From Oxytricha trifallax (lineage: Eukaryota; Ciliophora; Spirotrichea; Sporadotrichida; Oxytrichidae): 64,000 nt of DNA. The stretch lies in the NCBI GenBank assembly GCA_000711775.1, contig ARYC01001143.1, forward strand, positions 42,486 to 106,485. Direction: 5' to 3'. The position numbers and the translations under genes are program-made. The notes under the pieces were generated by a model that made no database searches, had not been told where the DNA came from, and was given only the letters and a program-made list of their open reading frames with translations. This document shows, one piece after another, positions 11,621 through 23,083 of this stretch. Numbering within the stretch: the stretch's first letter is position 1; each line of letters begins with the position of its first letter.

Positions 11621-12394
11621 ATGTCAAAATTTGAAGTTACCAATTAATAATTTTACATTTGCAGAAAATGCCAATCTTAAACTAAGTAATACTTTGTTTA
11701 CATAAAATATTGCTTATAAAGTACAGGTTTTCAAAGAAAACAAGATTTCTTAGATTATATACAAAGTTATGCGGAATTCTTTTGTGAAAGCTGCTACAAT
11801 GCTAAAATACTAGACCTTAAATTTGTATAAGATACAATAAACTCAAAGTAATAAGAGATAGACTTATAGAAAGAGTAAAATGACATTTTAACGAAATAAA
11901 ATTAAGAATTAAAAAATCAAATATAAGAGATTTAAAAAGTGATTGAAATGAATGAATTCATGGATAAAGACTTAAAATAATATGTTAAATAATTGGAGTT
12001 AAAACTACATGAAGGTCATTAAATATTTTAGGATATAGATCACAAAAACGGGTAAAAATTAGACAATCGACCATTTAAAGAATTAATTAAATTAGCTTTC
12101 AAGGATTTCGGAAAGCAATTATAGAAATTCACTTAAGACTAAATTAGTCAAACATAGATAAATATTTAAAAGGTTCAAGATTCTTACTAGAATTTTGTAA
12201 GCAATTCATAAAGTTTAATTGATGCCAATCTAATCAATACAAAATAAGTTGATAAATGCCTTTAAAAGGACATTTAGAATTAAAAATTGAAAGAAAAATA
12301 GGAGTATATTATTTAGTTGGAATAGTACATTGAATCTTTCAATGAAGAGCCTTAAAATTCTGATACCTTAGAGTAAGAATCACCTAAACTTTGA
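11621..12394 (+). CDS. Group Ia zinc-finger/coiled-coil protein, intact (type member)
   Basis: 257 residues in ciliate code with no internal TGA; ends TGA-TGA. Start M-S-K-F-E-V-T-N-Q-Q-F-Y-I-C-R-K-C; second pair F-F-C-E-S-C-Y-N-A-K-I-L-D-L near residue 54. Residues about 75-125 form a Gln/Lys/Glu-rich helix. A middle block K-L-H-E-G-H-Q-I-F-Q is followed by a second helical part. The C-terminal signature is L-E-Q-Y-I-E-S-F-N-E-E-P-Q. Two CxxC pairs about 40 residues apart suggest a zinc-binding head on a coiled-coil rod; this is inference. The ATG lies in a context shared with 20891 (ATG-TCA-AAA-TTT-GAA). A 3' hairpin follows 13 nt after the stop. Confidence 0.8.
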
Positions 12395-12407
12395 TGAATA
12401 ATTAATC

Positions 12408-12437
12408 ACTGGTTTTATTCCTTGAAAGGTTTCCAGT
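12408..12437 (+). terminator. Group Ia 3' hairpin, copy 3
   Basis: ACTGG, TTTTATTCC, TTGA, AAGG, TTTCCAGT. The outer ACTGG/CCAGT and inner CC/GG can pair. It lies 13 nt after the TGA. Confidence 0.6.
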
Positions 12438-13845
12438 ATCATTAATTAGCTTAATTTTAAACAATCTTTTCAATCTTAATTATAATTTATATTATTTTAT
12501 TATTATTAAACAAAATGAAAGTTAAATTTAATAAGATTGTTAATATTTTATTAATAAATTTGTCTAAGATATAAAATTTCAAATTTTTGATTTCTAGAAA
12601 TATTCACAAGTATAAGTTATAGACATATTCATTTAATAATTGAAAAAGTTAATATAAAAGAAAAACTTTATAACTTTGACAAATTTATGAAATAACTAAA
12701 AAAGAAAATTATAAGAATAGAATTAGAATTTTTTAATTTTGTTAAAATTATATATTTATTAATTTGATAATAAAAACTTTTAATTAGTGAAAAGCCTGAC
12801 TTTGTATCACTATTATTTTATATTAAGAAAAAAATTCCCATTTCTTCAAGTATTTTTATTTCATCAATTACAATTTCTAAACAATATTTAAATTTTATAA
12901 AAAAGTACTTCCATATATTAATAGTTTTTTATCCCCTATATTATCTCTTATAATTATGATTTTAATTTTTTGTCAAATTTCGGGTCACACCAATCTAAAA
13001 TCTAGCATAATTTCAATTTTACTTCAAATCTTTTTATTTTCTGTAATTAATCATGAAGTTTTTCACTTTTATATATCTTTTCTGGAATAATTTATAAAAC
13101 TACCATTATTTTTATTTGTCAAATTAAGAGAAATAAGTTATTTAGTTAGAGAACAAATCAATAGGTTTATAAAATTTATTTATTTTAGAATAAAATTAAA
13201 AATAGCTTAAAAGTCTCAAATGCTTAATGCATTATATGAAAAAATAATTCATAAAATGTTTTTTATAGTAAATATTTTTTAAATTTTATTTGACTTAAGA
13301 AAATAACCAAAAATCAAAAGTAAAATATAGTAATTCATTAAAGTATATATATAATAAATTTATTAAGACTACTATCAAATTTAATTCTAAATACATAAAT
13401 AAACTTAAACTATTGAATGTAGTTAAATTATGCTAATGAGAGGTAAAACTTAAACGGATATTCAAAAATAATAATGAGTTTAGAAATAGATATAGCAACT
13501 CTGTCAGAACAGCATATTAAAAAATTAATATCTAATACTAATATATTAATTTCAATTAATTTTCGTAATATAACCTAAAGAAGTTTGTTACAATTGAAAT
13601 TTCCGCTTATTGGTCCCTTTTTTTTTACTTTGAATCGATAACTATAACTTTATATTTATGCAATTCAAATATAAAACAATTTAAATCTTCAATTATACTA
13701 AATTTACTTCTAATAATAATACAATTTCAAATGCTTGATTAATTTATTAATTAAATTTTACAATAATTTCCATGTCTAATTTTAAATATTTAACTTTTGA
13801 GTATAAAAGGCATAAAAATTTATTAACTTTAATAATAATAATTTA
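12438..13845. other. AT-rich intergenic DNA
   Basis: 1.4 kb of A/T-rich sequence between two tandem group Ia genes. I found no family motif, telomere block or palindrome. Confidence 0.4.
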
Positions 13846-14622
13846 ATGTAAAAATTAGAAGTTGTTTAAAACTCATAATATATATGTGGGAAATGTAAGA
13901 AGAAAGCTTCGGTATGCTATACTATTTCTAGAAATAGTTTTGATATATCCATTTTCAATATTCAAAAAGAAATTATGGACAGAATTCTAAGCACTACAGA
14001 GTTCATGTGTGAAAGTTGTTATTAAGGAAAGATTCTCAGCTTAAATTTTGTCTAAAAATTAATAGATAATCAATAAAAAGAAATTGAGTAGTTAAAATTA
14101 GAAGTTAGCACTTTAATACAGAAAAATTAAGAATTATAGATTCAAGAATAAGAAAAATAGAAAATGATTGAAATTAGTGAATTAAAGGATAAAGATATAT
14201 AGAAATAAGTTTAATTATTAGAGTAGATATTAGAGAAGGGAAATTAAGTATTTTCATAAGTAGATCATGATAATGGAGAATAGATGAACTCAGGATAGTA
14301 CAAGGAATTTATCAAGAAATCAAATCAAGATTATGGAAAGAAATTATTGATCTTTACAAAAGATCAAATTACCAAATCATAAAAGAACATTAAAAAAATA
14401 TAAAGCTTCTATCAGAACATTGCCAACAATTCGTAAAAATTAGTTTCAAGGAAGCACATCAACTTAAATAAAATTTAAAAATCAATTGAAAGTGACATTT
14501 AAAATCAAAAGGTTGAAGAGAAGTATAAATATATAGTGGATCTAGAATAATTTATTTAATCATTTTAGGAATTACCTTAAAGCACTGACGCTCCAGAAAC
14601 TGATTCTAAAACAATTTAATGA
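13846..14622 (+). CDS. Group Ia zinc-finger/coiled-coil protein, intact
   Basis: 258 residues, no internal TGA. Second codon is TAA (Gln). First pair Y-I-C-G-K-C-K-K-K, second pair F-M-C-E-S-C-Y-Q-G-K-I-L-S-L-N-F. A coiled-coil-like segment (Q-Q-K-E-I-E-Q-L-K-L-E) follows, then D-Y-G-K-K-L-L-I-F-T-K-D-Q-I and the C-terminal V-D-L-E-Q-F-I-Q-S-F-Q-E-L-P-Q-S-T-D. It is collinear with 11621 over its whole length, a tandem duplicate about 1.4 kb downstream. Hairpin copy 4 begins 11 nt after the stop. Confidence 0.8.
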
Positions 14623-14633
14623 AATATTTTATA

Positions 14634-14662
14634 GCTGGTTTTTTCCCTTAAAGGGTTTCCAG
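14634..14662 (+). terminator. Group Ia 3' hairpin, copy 4
   Basis: GCTGG, T6, CCCTTAAAGGG (self-complementary), TTT, CCAG. This is the clearest stem: outer CTGG/CCAG and inner CCCTT/AAGGG. Confidence 0.65.
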
Positions 14663-15951
14663 AATTCTTAATTTATTTAAAAAATTTAAATAAAATTTAT
14701 GAATATACCTTATTCATTTTAATTTATAAATTAAAGCTATTATCAATAATTTTATGATAAATATTTGATTAACTATTAATAAATAAAAATAATTAAAAAA
14801 AAAATTAAATTAAATATTAACTGATTTGGCAATCTGTGTGATGGCAGTCATGAAAACAATAATCTCGAAATATATAGCTTGTCAAAATTATAGACAAGGG
14901 ATATCGTTAAAAATCTTATAAAGTACAATTTCAAGGCAGAAGTGTCAAAATAAACTAAAACAGTCCTATATAATGTCTTACTAAGTTAGCTCAGTATATA
15001 AATATAATATTTGTGTGAAATTTCTTGTAGGTTCTACTTGATCTTGTCACCTTATTTTTTAAGGCTGAAAAAGTTTACTTAGTAACTTGTTCTAAATAGT
15101 AGAAGTCATACCTATGAGGAGACATATTAATAACTTTCATACAAAAAAGTGTAGAGTCTTTAAGATTGAGTTCCGCTTAATATTGAATAAAATTATTATA
15201 TAATAAAATTACAAAATTTTAAGATATAAAATATTAAATATTTGGATGAGATTTCGTTGCTTTAAAAACGTAATTTTTCACTCCCTTCTGAAGTCTGCCG
15301 CAATATAAAATTATAAGTAATCTATTAGAATTCCTATTTATTTTTATTATGATTGTAAACATTTTTAGTTGAAGCTTAGCAATATTTATCATGGAAAAAT
15401 GTGCTTGTGCTTGATCTATTAAAAACTTTCATTTAAATTTTAGAAATTGATTATTTAACATTTATAATTAATTAAATAGAATAAAAGTTTGGGATATTCC
15501 CTGTTATTATCATTAAAATATCTCATAATATTATTTAAGAAAATATAAAACTATATTTTGGTAGCAATAAACTTTTGAGGGAGAAGCAGGAAATTTCTTT
15601 CCAATGAAATTTAATAAAATATTTGATTATTTAATTAAATTTTTTAATTTTTATTTTAATTGTTACTAAATTATGAAATTTCTTGAATTATTATCTCTCA
15701 TTAAATATTTTAATAATACATCCTTATAATAAATTATATTATCTTAAAATCCAAAATTTCAAATTGAAACCATTTGAAAATCATAAAATTATAATTATTT
15801 TTTTATTTATCAAATTAATAAAATTTAACTTAATTCTTTTTTAGGCTTTAAAAAAATCTAAATAAAAATCTTAGAAATTGAATTTGAATATTCAAATATT
15901 TATATTAAATGATCCTTCGAAGTAATTATTTTATAATATATTTTTATATAA
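14663..15951. other. Intergenic DNA with a GC-richer patch
   Basis: Between 14820 and 15440 composition is less extreme. A tRNA A-box-like TTAGCTCAGT near 14993 and GGTTCTACTTG near 15044 hint at a decayed pol III element, but I cannot fold a tRNA. The rest is A/T-rich. Confidence 0.3.
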
Positions 15952-16740
15952 ATGACATATTTTTCTATTGATCAATCTTACACTTGCGGAAAATGTAAAA
16001 TGCAAACAGAAACCTACTATATTTATACAAATTACACTGCTAGACTTTAATATCATAAATCAAAGAAGGATTTAATGAAATCTCTGGAAGATGATTTAGA
16101 ATTCTATTGTATTTCATGCTATCAATAAAGGATTTTAGGACTTAAATTTATGGTAGACCAGATAAACATTCTTAACAAATAATGAAAAGATATAGAGAAT
16201 AAGATTCTAAGTTTAGAGAAAGAGAACGAAAGTTTTAAACAGTTGAGCTAATCAAGATTGGAATAAATATGAAATTATGAAAGAAAGGAAATTTAGTAAA
16301 AAATAGAAAAGGAAGTAATATCAAAATAGGTTCAATCTTTAGAAGAGAAATTAAAAATGGGGGTCAAAATATTTTAATAACCAGAAAACCATGAATCCAA
16401 AATTAACGGAGAATCATTCTTGGATCATGTTCAAAAAGGCTTTCTTGATTTCGGATAGAGATTATTATAATTTACATAGTGCTAAATTAATGATTCAAAA
16501 GAAAACATACAAAAGATTAATGAACCTTATTAAAATTTTTTAAACCATTCATAAAATTTAGTAGAGTTTAACTTGATTAATTTAAGCAAGATAAATTAGT
16601 GCATTGAAGAGGATATTAACAAACAAAACTTGGAAGAAAAATCGAAATATCTGATTGAATTAGAATAGTATGTAGAAAGCATGATTGAGTAGCCTTAAAG
16701 TACTGATACCCCAGATATTTAATCAAAAGTTAACTAATGA
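15952..16740 (+). CDS. Group Ia gene, full length but with two in-frame UGA
   Basis: 263 codons from ATG to TGA at 16738 with no frameshift. First pair Y-T-C-G-K-C-K-M-Q, second pair F-Y-C-I-S-C-Y-Q-Q-R-I-L-G-L-K-F. C-terminus L-E-Q-Y-V-E-S-M-I-E-Q-P-Q-S-T-D. TGA codons occur in frame at 16183 and 16270. The first falls where paralogs have Gln, one transition away from TAA. Family alignment continues undisturbed after both. Either the gene is newly dead or UGA is tolerated. Hairpin copy 5 follows 10 nt after the stop. Confidence 0.65.
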
Positions 16741-16750
16741 ATTATATTTT

Positions 16751-16781
16751 AGCTGGTTTTTTCCCTTAAAAGGTTTCCAGC
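16751..16781 (+). terminator. Group Ia 3' hairpin, copy 5
   Basis: AGCTGG, T6, CCCTTAAAAGG, TTT, CCAGC. Nearly identical to copy 4 although the coding sequences have diverged strongly. Confidence 0.65.
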
Positions 16782-17234
16782 ATTATTAATTTATCTAAAA
16801 TTTAAATCAAAAATAAAATTATTTATAAATTGTAGTATTATACTATATTTACTATTAAATAATAGTTTATAATTTATAAGCATATACCAAAATTAAAAAT
16901 ATAAATATAAATATTTTACAATTTTATATATTGATGTATATTTGTTTTAAAAATTCGATTTACATAAGCTATTTGCGAGATCAATCATTAAAATTAAATA
17001 AAATTATATTTTATTGGTTGATTGATTTTTTATATTTTAGAAAATATCATTAATAATGAAATAAATAAAAATATCAAATAAATTTTGATACAGATAAAAA
17101 AGAATTCTTTAAATAATAAAAATATTCAAATTGTCTACTTTAAAACGTATTCTATTGTAATTTACCTACAAATGAATTTAGTTTATTTGAAATACTGTTT
17201 AATAAATTATTATAAATTAATTAAAAATTAGTAT
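16782..17234. other. AT-rich DNA between convergent genes
   Basis: Separates the 3' ends of the 15952 (plus) and 17235 (minus) genes. Nothing recognised. Confidence 0.4.
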
Positions 17235-17981
17235 TCAATGAAGATACACTCCACAACTTTTGCTTTTCAACTCCATTAGTGATTAAGGTTTTAAATTAAT
17301 CTTCTTTATCAATTCCAATTCTTAAATAATTTCCATTTTTTCAATTATTTTCAATTTTAGCATATTTTGCTAAAATGCTTTAATTATTAAATGTCCATCA
17401 ATTATGTTTTCTTAAACTATTTTTAAGTTATCTTTAAAAAATACTTCCATTTGCTATGTTAAATTCTCAACTCCTTTTTAAGCTTTATTATATTCACATC
17501 CCATAACTGCATCCAATTTGAACAAATAGGCATCTAATTCAAGCATAAATTTGTTTTTCATAATTTCTATTTGACTTTTAATAAAATCATCAAATTTAAA
17601 TTATTAAATGTCCTTGCTAAACAATTCTTTTGCCTTATTATAAAGTTTTTCCACTTTCTCCCATTTTTCCTATATTTCTGTGAAGTTAATAATTTCCAAA
17701 ATGTTTTAATTTTTAGGTTTATCTGGCTTAGGATTAATCGCTTTTTTAACAAATGAGATAGCTAAGATTTTCTTTTTGTAACAACTGTCACAAACTAATA
17801 TAGAATGGTGGCTGAATACGTGACATGATTGCTATCTGAAATTAAAAATTGATTTTGGATTTTTGTTGTCTAAATGATCAGGATTAAATATTAAGTTTTA
17901 TTCATCAATAATGAAAAGTCTCAAAAGGGCATTGTGAGTAAGGCACTCTTCACATATTGAATATTGTAAAGTTTGTTGCAT
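17235..17981 (-). CDS. Divergent zinc-finger/coiled-coil family member, intact
   Basis: 248 residues in ciliate code, no internal TGA. Start M-Q-Q-T-L-Q-Y-S-I-C-E-E-C; second pair L-V-C-D-S-C-Y-K-K-K-I-L-A-I-S-F-V, the same phrase as other members. The body is Lys/Gln/Ile-rich and helical. The C-terminus ends with K-P-Q-S-L-M-E-L-K-S-K-S-C-G-V, without the usual L-E-Q-Y core. Frames on the opposite strand over 17571-17756 are shadows of it. Confidence 0.7.
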
Positions 17982-19043
17982 ATTTATATTTATATATATT
18001 TCATTATAATATATTGATTTTATTAATAATAATTATTACTATTAATTTAAATATTTGAACTATGAATCTTATTTTTTAGATTGATAATTAAAATATATAT
18101 ATATTTTATACATAATTATTACATTAGTATTATTATATAATCATAGTAATAGATACATTAAAGAATAGAATAAAAATTAATTTAGTTTCATGATTATTAT
18201 GAAAATAATTATACTCATGCTTCTATAAAATGTATCATTGAAATATTATGAATAATAAATTACTCATTTTCTTACTAAGAAATTTTGCAGATTTTATATT
18301 TTAATAGGAATATATACTTTTCATTTTAAGTTCTATTTTAAAAAATATTATTAGGTTCATTTATGATAAATGAAAACTTTAAAAGAAATAAATCCAAAAA
18401 ATCAATGTTAATAAATTTTATTATAATTTATAATTGCTTTTATTTATATTAATTTTCATTATAAAATAAAGAGAACATTCCTTAATAATATCAATTTAAA
18501 CTGAAGAAAGAAATATTCATTTGATAATTTTATCAAATATTTTGTATTAAATTTTAATGCCTATAAAAAATGTTATGATTAAATAATTCTATTAATTATT
18601 TAATAAGATATATTATGACATTTATTGTTCTTATTAGCAATTTCAAAATAGCACTACAAAAAGTGATAATTGTTGTATCAATTATTACGCCTAATTTTTA
18701 AAAATTATTTATTATCTTTATTTAAGGCAATACAAAGTCATATTTTTCTTATTTTTTGTTGAAATACAAATAATATATAATAGTCATTAAATTCTTAAAT
18801 TAATAATTATTTATTATATATGGTTTAAATTTTCATTTACCTTTAAAAATTGACTTAAAATATATATAAAGTTCATTAAATTTTTAATACAAAAATTTAA
18901 TCTAAAATACTTACAAATTTGCATCATCTTTAAAATTGAAACATTATCTGAACTAAAAATTTTTAAGTTTTTCATTAGTCAAAATTATAATAATATTTAT
19001 ATTTATTAAAATAAAATAATTGTTTATTATTTTTATATTTGAA
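17982..19043. other. AT-rich region between divergent genes
   Basis: Just over 1 kb of A/T-rich DNA upstream of both the 17235 (minus) and 19044 (plus) genes. No motif stands out. Confidence 0.4.
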
Positions 19044-20450
19044 ATGAATTAAGAAAATCAGTACTATTGTAAAAGTTGCAAGAATCAATCAAACTAATAT
19101 AACATTTACTTAAATTTAATTGCCAGACCAAGTTATTGCAAAAACAAAGATGAATTATTTCACTAATTGAAAAATGAAATTTAATTATATTGTGAGAGCT
19201 GTTATTAAACCAAAATTTTAAATCTAAACTTTGTTAAAATTAATTTGAATAAAAATATGTCTTATGTTAGTAGCTGTGAGTTATAAATTGCTTAATTAAT
19301 GTAGAAAAATAAGCAAATTGAGGTTTAACTAGCTTAAAATTAGAAATTAAATTAAGCAAATTTATTTATTGATTAAGAGTTATTGAAATAAATTTAAACT
19401 TTTGAATCAAAATTAAAAATTGGCACTCAAATATAAACTTTGTAAAATTTTAATTAGTAAATTAAAAATAGCTAAGAATTTTTCAAAGTAAACCTTTAGC
19501 AAATTCTTCACGAGCTTGGTTAAAAAGTCTATAATTTTGTATGTGATCAGGTTGAAAAATCAAAAGATAATATAAAATTGTTAAATGATACCTACACAAA
19601 CTTTGCTACTAGTACTTAAAATTTAGTTGATAATAATTTGATGACGTTAGAAAAGATAAGGGAAAGCATTTAAACTCTCAATTCTTCTAAATTGGTTTTT
19701 GTGTATTCAATAATATATTAATGATTGGAATAGTTTAGTAAGTATTATAAAGAAAATTCTAAGACAAGTAAATATTTCATTTAAAATTTGGTCAAACTAT
19801 TCCTCTGAGAATTTGTATTGATTATTATTATTTTTCAAAAAATAAAAATGTCGCTATTCCAAGTGATTGCAAAACTGTTATACTCAAACATTAAGCGAAA
19901 GTTGAAAAAAGAACAGAGTAGTTAAAGGATTTTCATTATAATAAACAATGAGTAAAATTCAAAGTCTATGATAGAGGATATTGACTTATTTGCTGATAGA
20001 AAACAAGGAGATTTTTTAATTAATTGATAATATTTTTGAGAGCTCAAAGATGTATTAAATATAATTCAATTGATATAAAAACATTAGATAAATTAAAATT
20101 GAGCTAAGGCTGTTTAAGTATAATATAAATATAGTTTCATAATAATAATATCCTAGTAATTAAAAAATTAAAATAAAAGTGTAAATTTATAAGATTTTCC
20201 AAAGTATAATAAAAAAATAAATGCAATATGAAACTAATTATTTAATTTCTTTGCTATTTCCCATAAATTAAAATATATCATAATAATTATCATTTTAACA
20301 AGAGTTTTTGGGGTTTTAATTTAAGAGGATATAAAGAAATAATAATTAGAATAAAAATAACAGTTCTTAAAAGAATTAGAAGATTACGTTAAATCTTTCG
20401 ATAAATAACCTCAAAGTGTCCTAATCATTAAACAACAGAAAGTCTAATGA
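19044..20450 (+). CDS. Group Ia gene interrupted by a 651-bp telomere-tipped insertion
   Basis: First piece 19044-19673: M-N-Q-E-N-Q-Y-Y-C-K-S-C; second pair L-Y-C-E-S-C-Y-Q-T-K-I-L-N-L-N-F-V; a Gln-rich helix; ending ...I-R-E-S-I-Q. Second piece 20325-20450: E-D-I-K-K-Q-Q-L-E-Q, then L-E-D-Y-V-K-S-F-D-K-Q-P-Q-S and TGA at 20448. Paralogs have S-I-Q-E-D-I at exactly this point. Removing 19668-20318 gives a 251-residue frame with no TGA. Without removal, translation stops soon after the junction at 19723. A weakly preserved 3' hairpin lies near 20463-20491. Confidence 0.75.
19668..20318. mobile_element. IES-like insertion with a GGGGTTTT end
   Basis: Bounded by the direct repeat ATTTAA (19668-19673 and 20319-20324). 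Its right end is TTTTTGGGGTTTTA immediately before the repeat. The left end lacks a clear C4A4. The interior has a weak coding-like stretch near 19850-20060 but no intact gene. Confidence 0.65.
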
Positions 20451-20890
20451 AATATACATTTTTAATGGTTAATCATTTTATAGTTTTCAGCAATATATAG
20501 ATTTGTGATTAAATTCTTAATATGTTTTATTTTTGTTAATAATAATTCAATTTCAATATCTTTTTCTATTTTTAACTATTTTGATATTTAATTATCTACA
20601 GAGATAATAATTTTACACGCATACGATGTTATTTTTCTCATGAATATATTACAAACTAATATATAAATTTAAATGTGTTATACATAAATACTTTAGAGTT
20701 AAAAAAGTTAAATTTATAAATAATAAAAATGGTGATTATAATTAAAAAAATATATTTGACAAAATTATGATATTATTAATCTTTTTATTCTTGAAAACAT
20801 CTTTTATTCATTTTAAATATTTATATTAACGAAAATAATTATACTTATAGTTTCTAATTTTGTAATTCTATAATAATTAAAAATATCAAA

Positions 20891-21679
20891 ATGTCAAAAT
20901 TTGAAATAAACTAAGATCCCTATTACGCTTGTTCAAAATGCAAGCAACAAACAACCACTTATCATATCTACACAGATTTAGTATCATCACCTAGAGTACA
21001 CAAATCGATGGATGATATCATGAATGCCTTACAAAATAGTTTATATTTTTACTGCTTTACCTGTTATAGAACAAAAATCTTAAACTTAAATATTGTATAA
21101 TTGGATATTAACTCAAGCCAAAATAAAGTCAGAGAGTTGTAATAGTTAAACATGAACTTAATGCTAAAATTTGATGAACAGGAAATTCAACTTTCCAAGT
21201 ATTCTAAATATAGCGTGATTCCTTCATTTATTGATGATGAATTATCGAAATAAATTAAATTCTTTGAAACTAAATTGTAAGAAGCCGTAAAAATCTTTTC
21301 TTAGGCAGATTTTAAAAATAAATTTATGAAATACTAAGAAAGTTTCAAGCAAAAAATTACTGGAACACTTAAAACTTTAGGGGAAAAGCTTTAAACTTTT
21401 GCTAAAAGCGAAGTTGATAAATCAATGTAAAATGTTGAATAATTGAATGAGTCATACTCAAAGATAGTAAATAGTTCATGGTTTTTGATTGTAAGCAATG
21501 TAATGAACTTAGGCAAGATCAACGATAGCATTTAAGAGGACATTAAACTTCAAAATTTACAAGAAAAAGAATTGTTTTTAGTAGATCTAGAGCAATATTT
21601 GATACAATTCGAAAGTCAGCCTTAAAGCATTGATGAAACTACTGAGACAGCCGATTCAGAAACTCATATACAAGAATGA
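20891..21679 (+). CDS. Group Ia zinc-finger/coiled-coil protein, intact
   Basis: 262 residues, no internal TGA. Start M-S-K-F-E-I-N-Q-D-P-Y-Y-A-C-S-K-C-K-Q-Q; second pair F-Y-C-F-T-C-Y-R-T-K-I-L-N-L-N. Middle K-L-Q-E-A-V-K-I-F-S-Q-A-D-F; C-terminus L-E-Q-Y-L-I-Q-F-E-S-Q-P-Q-S-I-D followed by an acidic Thr/Glu tail. Uses both TAA/TAG and CAA/CAG for Gln. It lies 440 bases after the 19044 gene in the same orientation. No 3' hairpin is seen after its stop. Confidence 0.8.
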
Positions 21680-22170
21680 TAATGCAAAAAGCGATAATAT
21701 AAATTACCCTCAATTATTTTAAAGCAATTAGTTCTTTTTAGTTCTAAATTGTTTTCGATTAACTTATTTTTTAATTTTATAATTCCTTTCCATTTAATTC
21801 TTAATTTATATGGCTATTTATATTTATCGAAATATTAGAGTACCTTAATTAAAATAATAAAATAATGATGTCTTTTATTAAATTTAGATTAAAATTCGTA
21901 TAATTTACCAACAAATTAAATGTTAATCACAAAAATATTATATTATTTTTAAATCAAATTATTTGAATTCATTTTATTAGTTGTTCTTCATTTAAAAATA
22001 TCATAAATTATTTAAACTAAAACAAATTTGTTTATATTTTAAAGTAATAAATTTTTAAATAATCTTATGAATTAACATTTTTACTAATAATTCAAACATT
22101 CATTTATATGATTTATCAATTATACTAAATACTCTCTTTGTCATATATTATTTATAATTAATCAGTTAAA
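21680..22170. other. AT-rich intergenic DNA
   Basis: Leader region of the 22171 gene and 3' flank of 20891; no motif recognised. Confidence 0.4.
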
Positions 22171-22620
22171 ATGTAAAATGAGGATAAATTATTTGAAGCA
22201 TACACTAAGTCATTAGTTTGTTAAAAATCTCTCCACGACAGAGAAGTTTCATAAACGCAATCTAATAAATTTTCTTAAAAAATAGCTAAATTGGTTTCTG
22301 AGGTGGATAAATAGGATCAATTCTAATCATAATTAAGTTGCAACCATTTTAATGGAGTACAAAAAGAATCGAAAATATTAACGGGTGAAGAACTTAAAGT
22401 CCTCCTCTTGGATTTAACCAAACAATTGAAGCAGCTATATAACCGTAGAGACAGATTTCTTAATCAGAAATAGCAAATTCAATAAAAATTTCAATTTGAA
22501 TTAGATCTTGGAATAATGGATTATGAATTCATGCTGTATACCTGTGATAGAAATATAGAGAGATTAAACATAGAAGAGAAAGAACAATTCCTAAAGAAAT
22601 TATAAGAGTTAATAAAATGA
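22171..22620 (+). CDS. Small protein of unknown function, intact
   Basis: 149 residues in ciliate code, no internal TGA. Starts M-Q-N-E-D-K-L-F-E-A-Y. It contains a single Cys-His patch (L-S-C-N-H-F-N-G), then a strongly helical segment L-K-V-L-L-L-D-L-T-K-Q-L-K-Q-L, basic N-R-R-D-R-F-L-N-Q-K, and ends L-K-K-L-Q-E-L-I-K. It has no CxxC pairs and is unlike the neighbouring family. Codon use is less A/T-extreme than the flanks, which supports a real gene. Not recognised. Confidence 0.6.
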
Positions 22621-23083
22621 AATTATAATTAATTTAATTAGAATTTAAAAATTTTTTATGATTTCATAAATTAAATTTTAAGAATATTTTAATTTATTCA
22701 ATAAGTTGTATTTCGGTGTATAAGTATTTTATCAATCAATTATTACCTTCAGTTTGCCAATAATTCGAAACTTCATAGATTATAAATAATCATAATACAA
22801 ATAATAAAGAAATTTACTTTTTTTACTTATCTGTTTATTTCTTTTTAAATTCTTACTATTAATTTGATTAATAAATAAACAATACAAATATTTTAATTTT
22901 AAATCATATCCTCTATTTTCAAGGATAAAACTTTTTACAAAATTAATCAATTTTAATCATTTAAGAATGAATCTATTAATTTAAGCAACTTTAAATTAAA
23001 AATAAAAAGAAAATATATATGTATAAATTTTTATTTAAAATAAAAATGAAATTTAAATTTAAATTATAGATTTTAATATCAAT
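22621..23083. other. AT-rich DNA between convergent genes
   Basis: Separates the 3' ends of 22171-22620 and the minus-strand gene ending at 23084. Nothing recognised. Confidence 0.4.

Noticed and set aside
14985-15060. Possible tRNA gene (A-box-like TTAGCTCAGT, weak B box)
   Set aside because: I cannot form acceptor and anticodon stems; the B box matches only in part.
17571-17756. Plus-strand frame of 61 codons
   Set aside because: Antisense shadow of the intact minus-strand zinc-finger gene 17235-17981.
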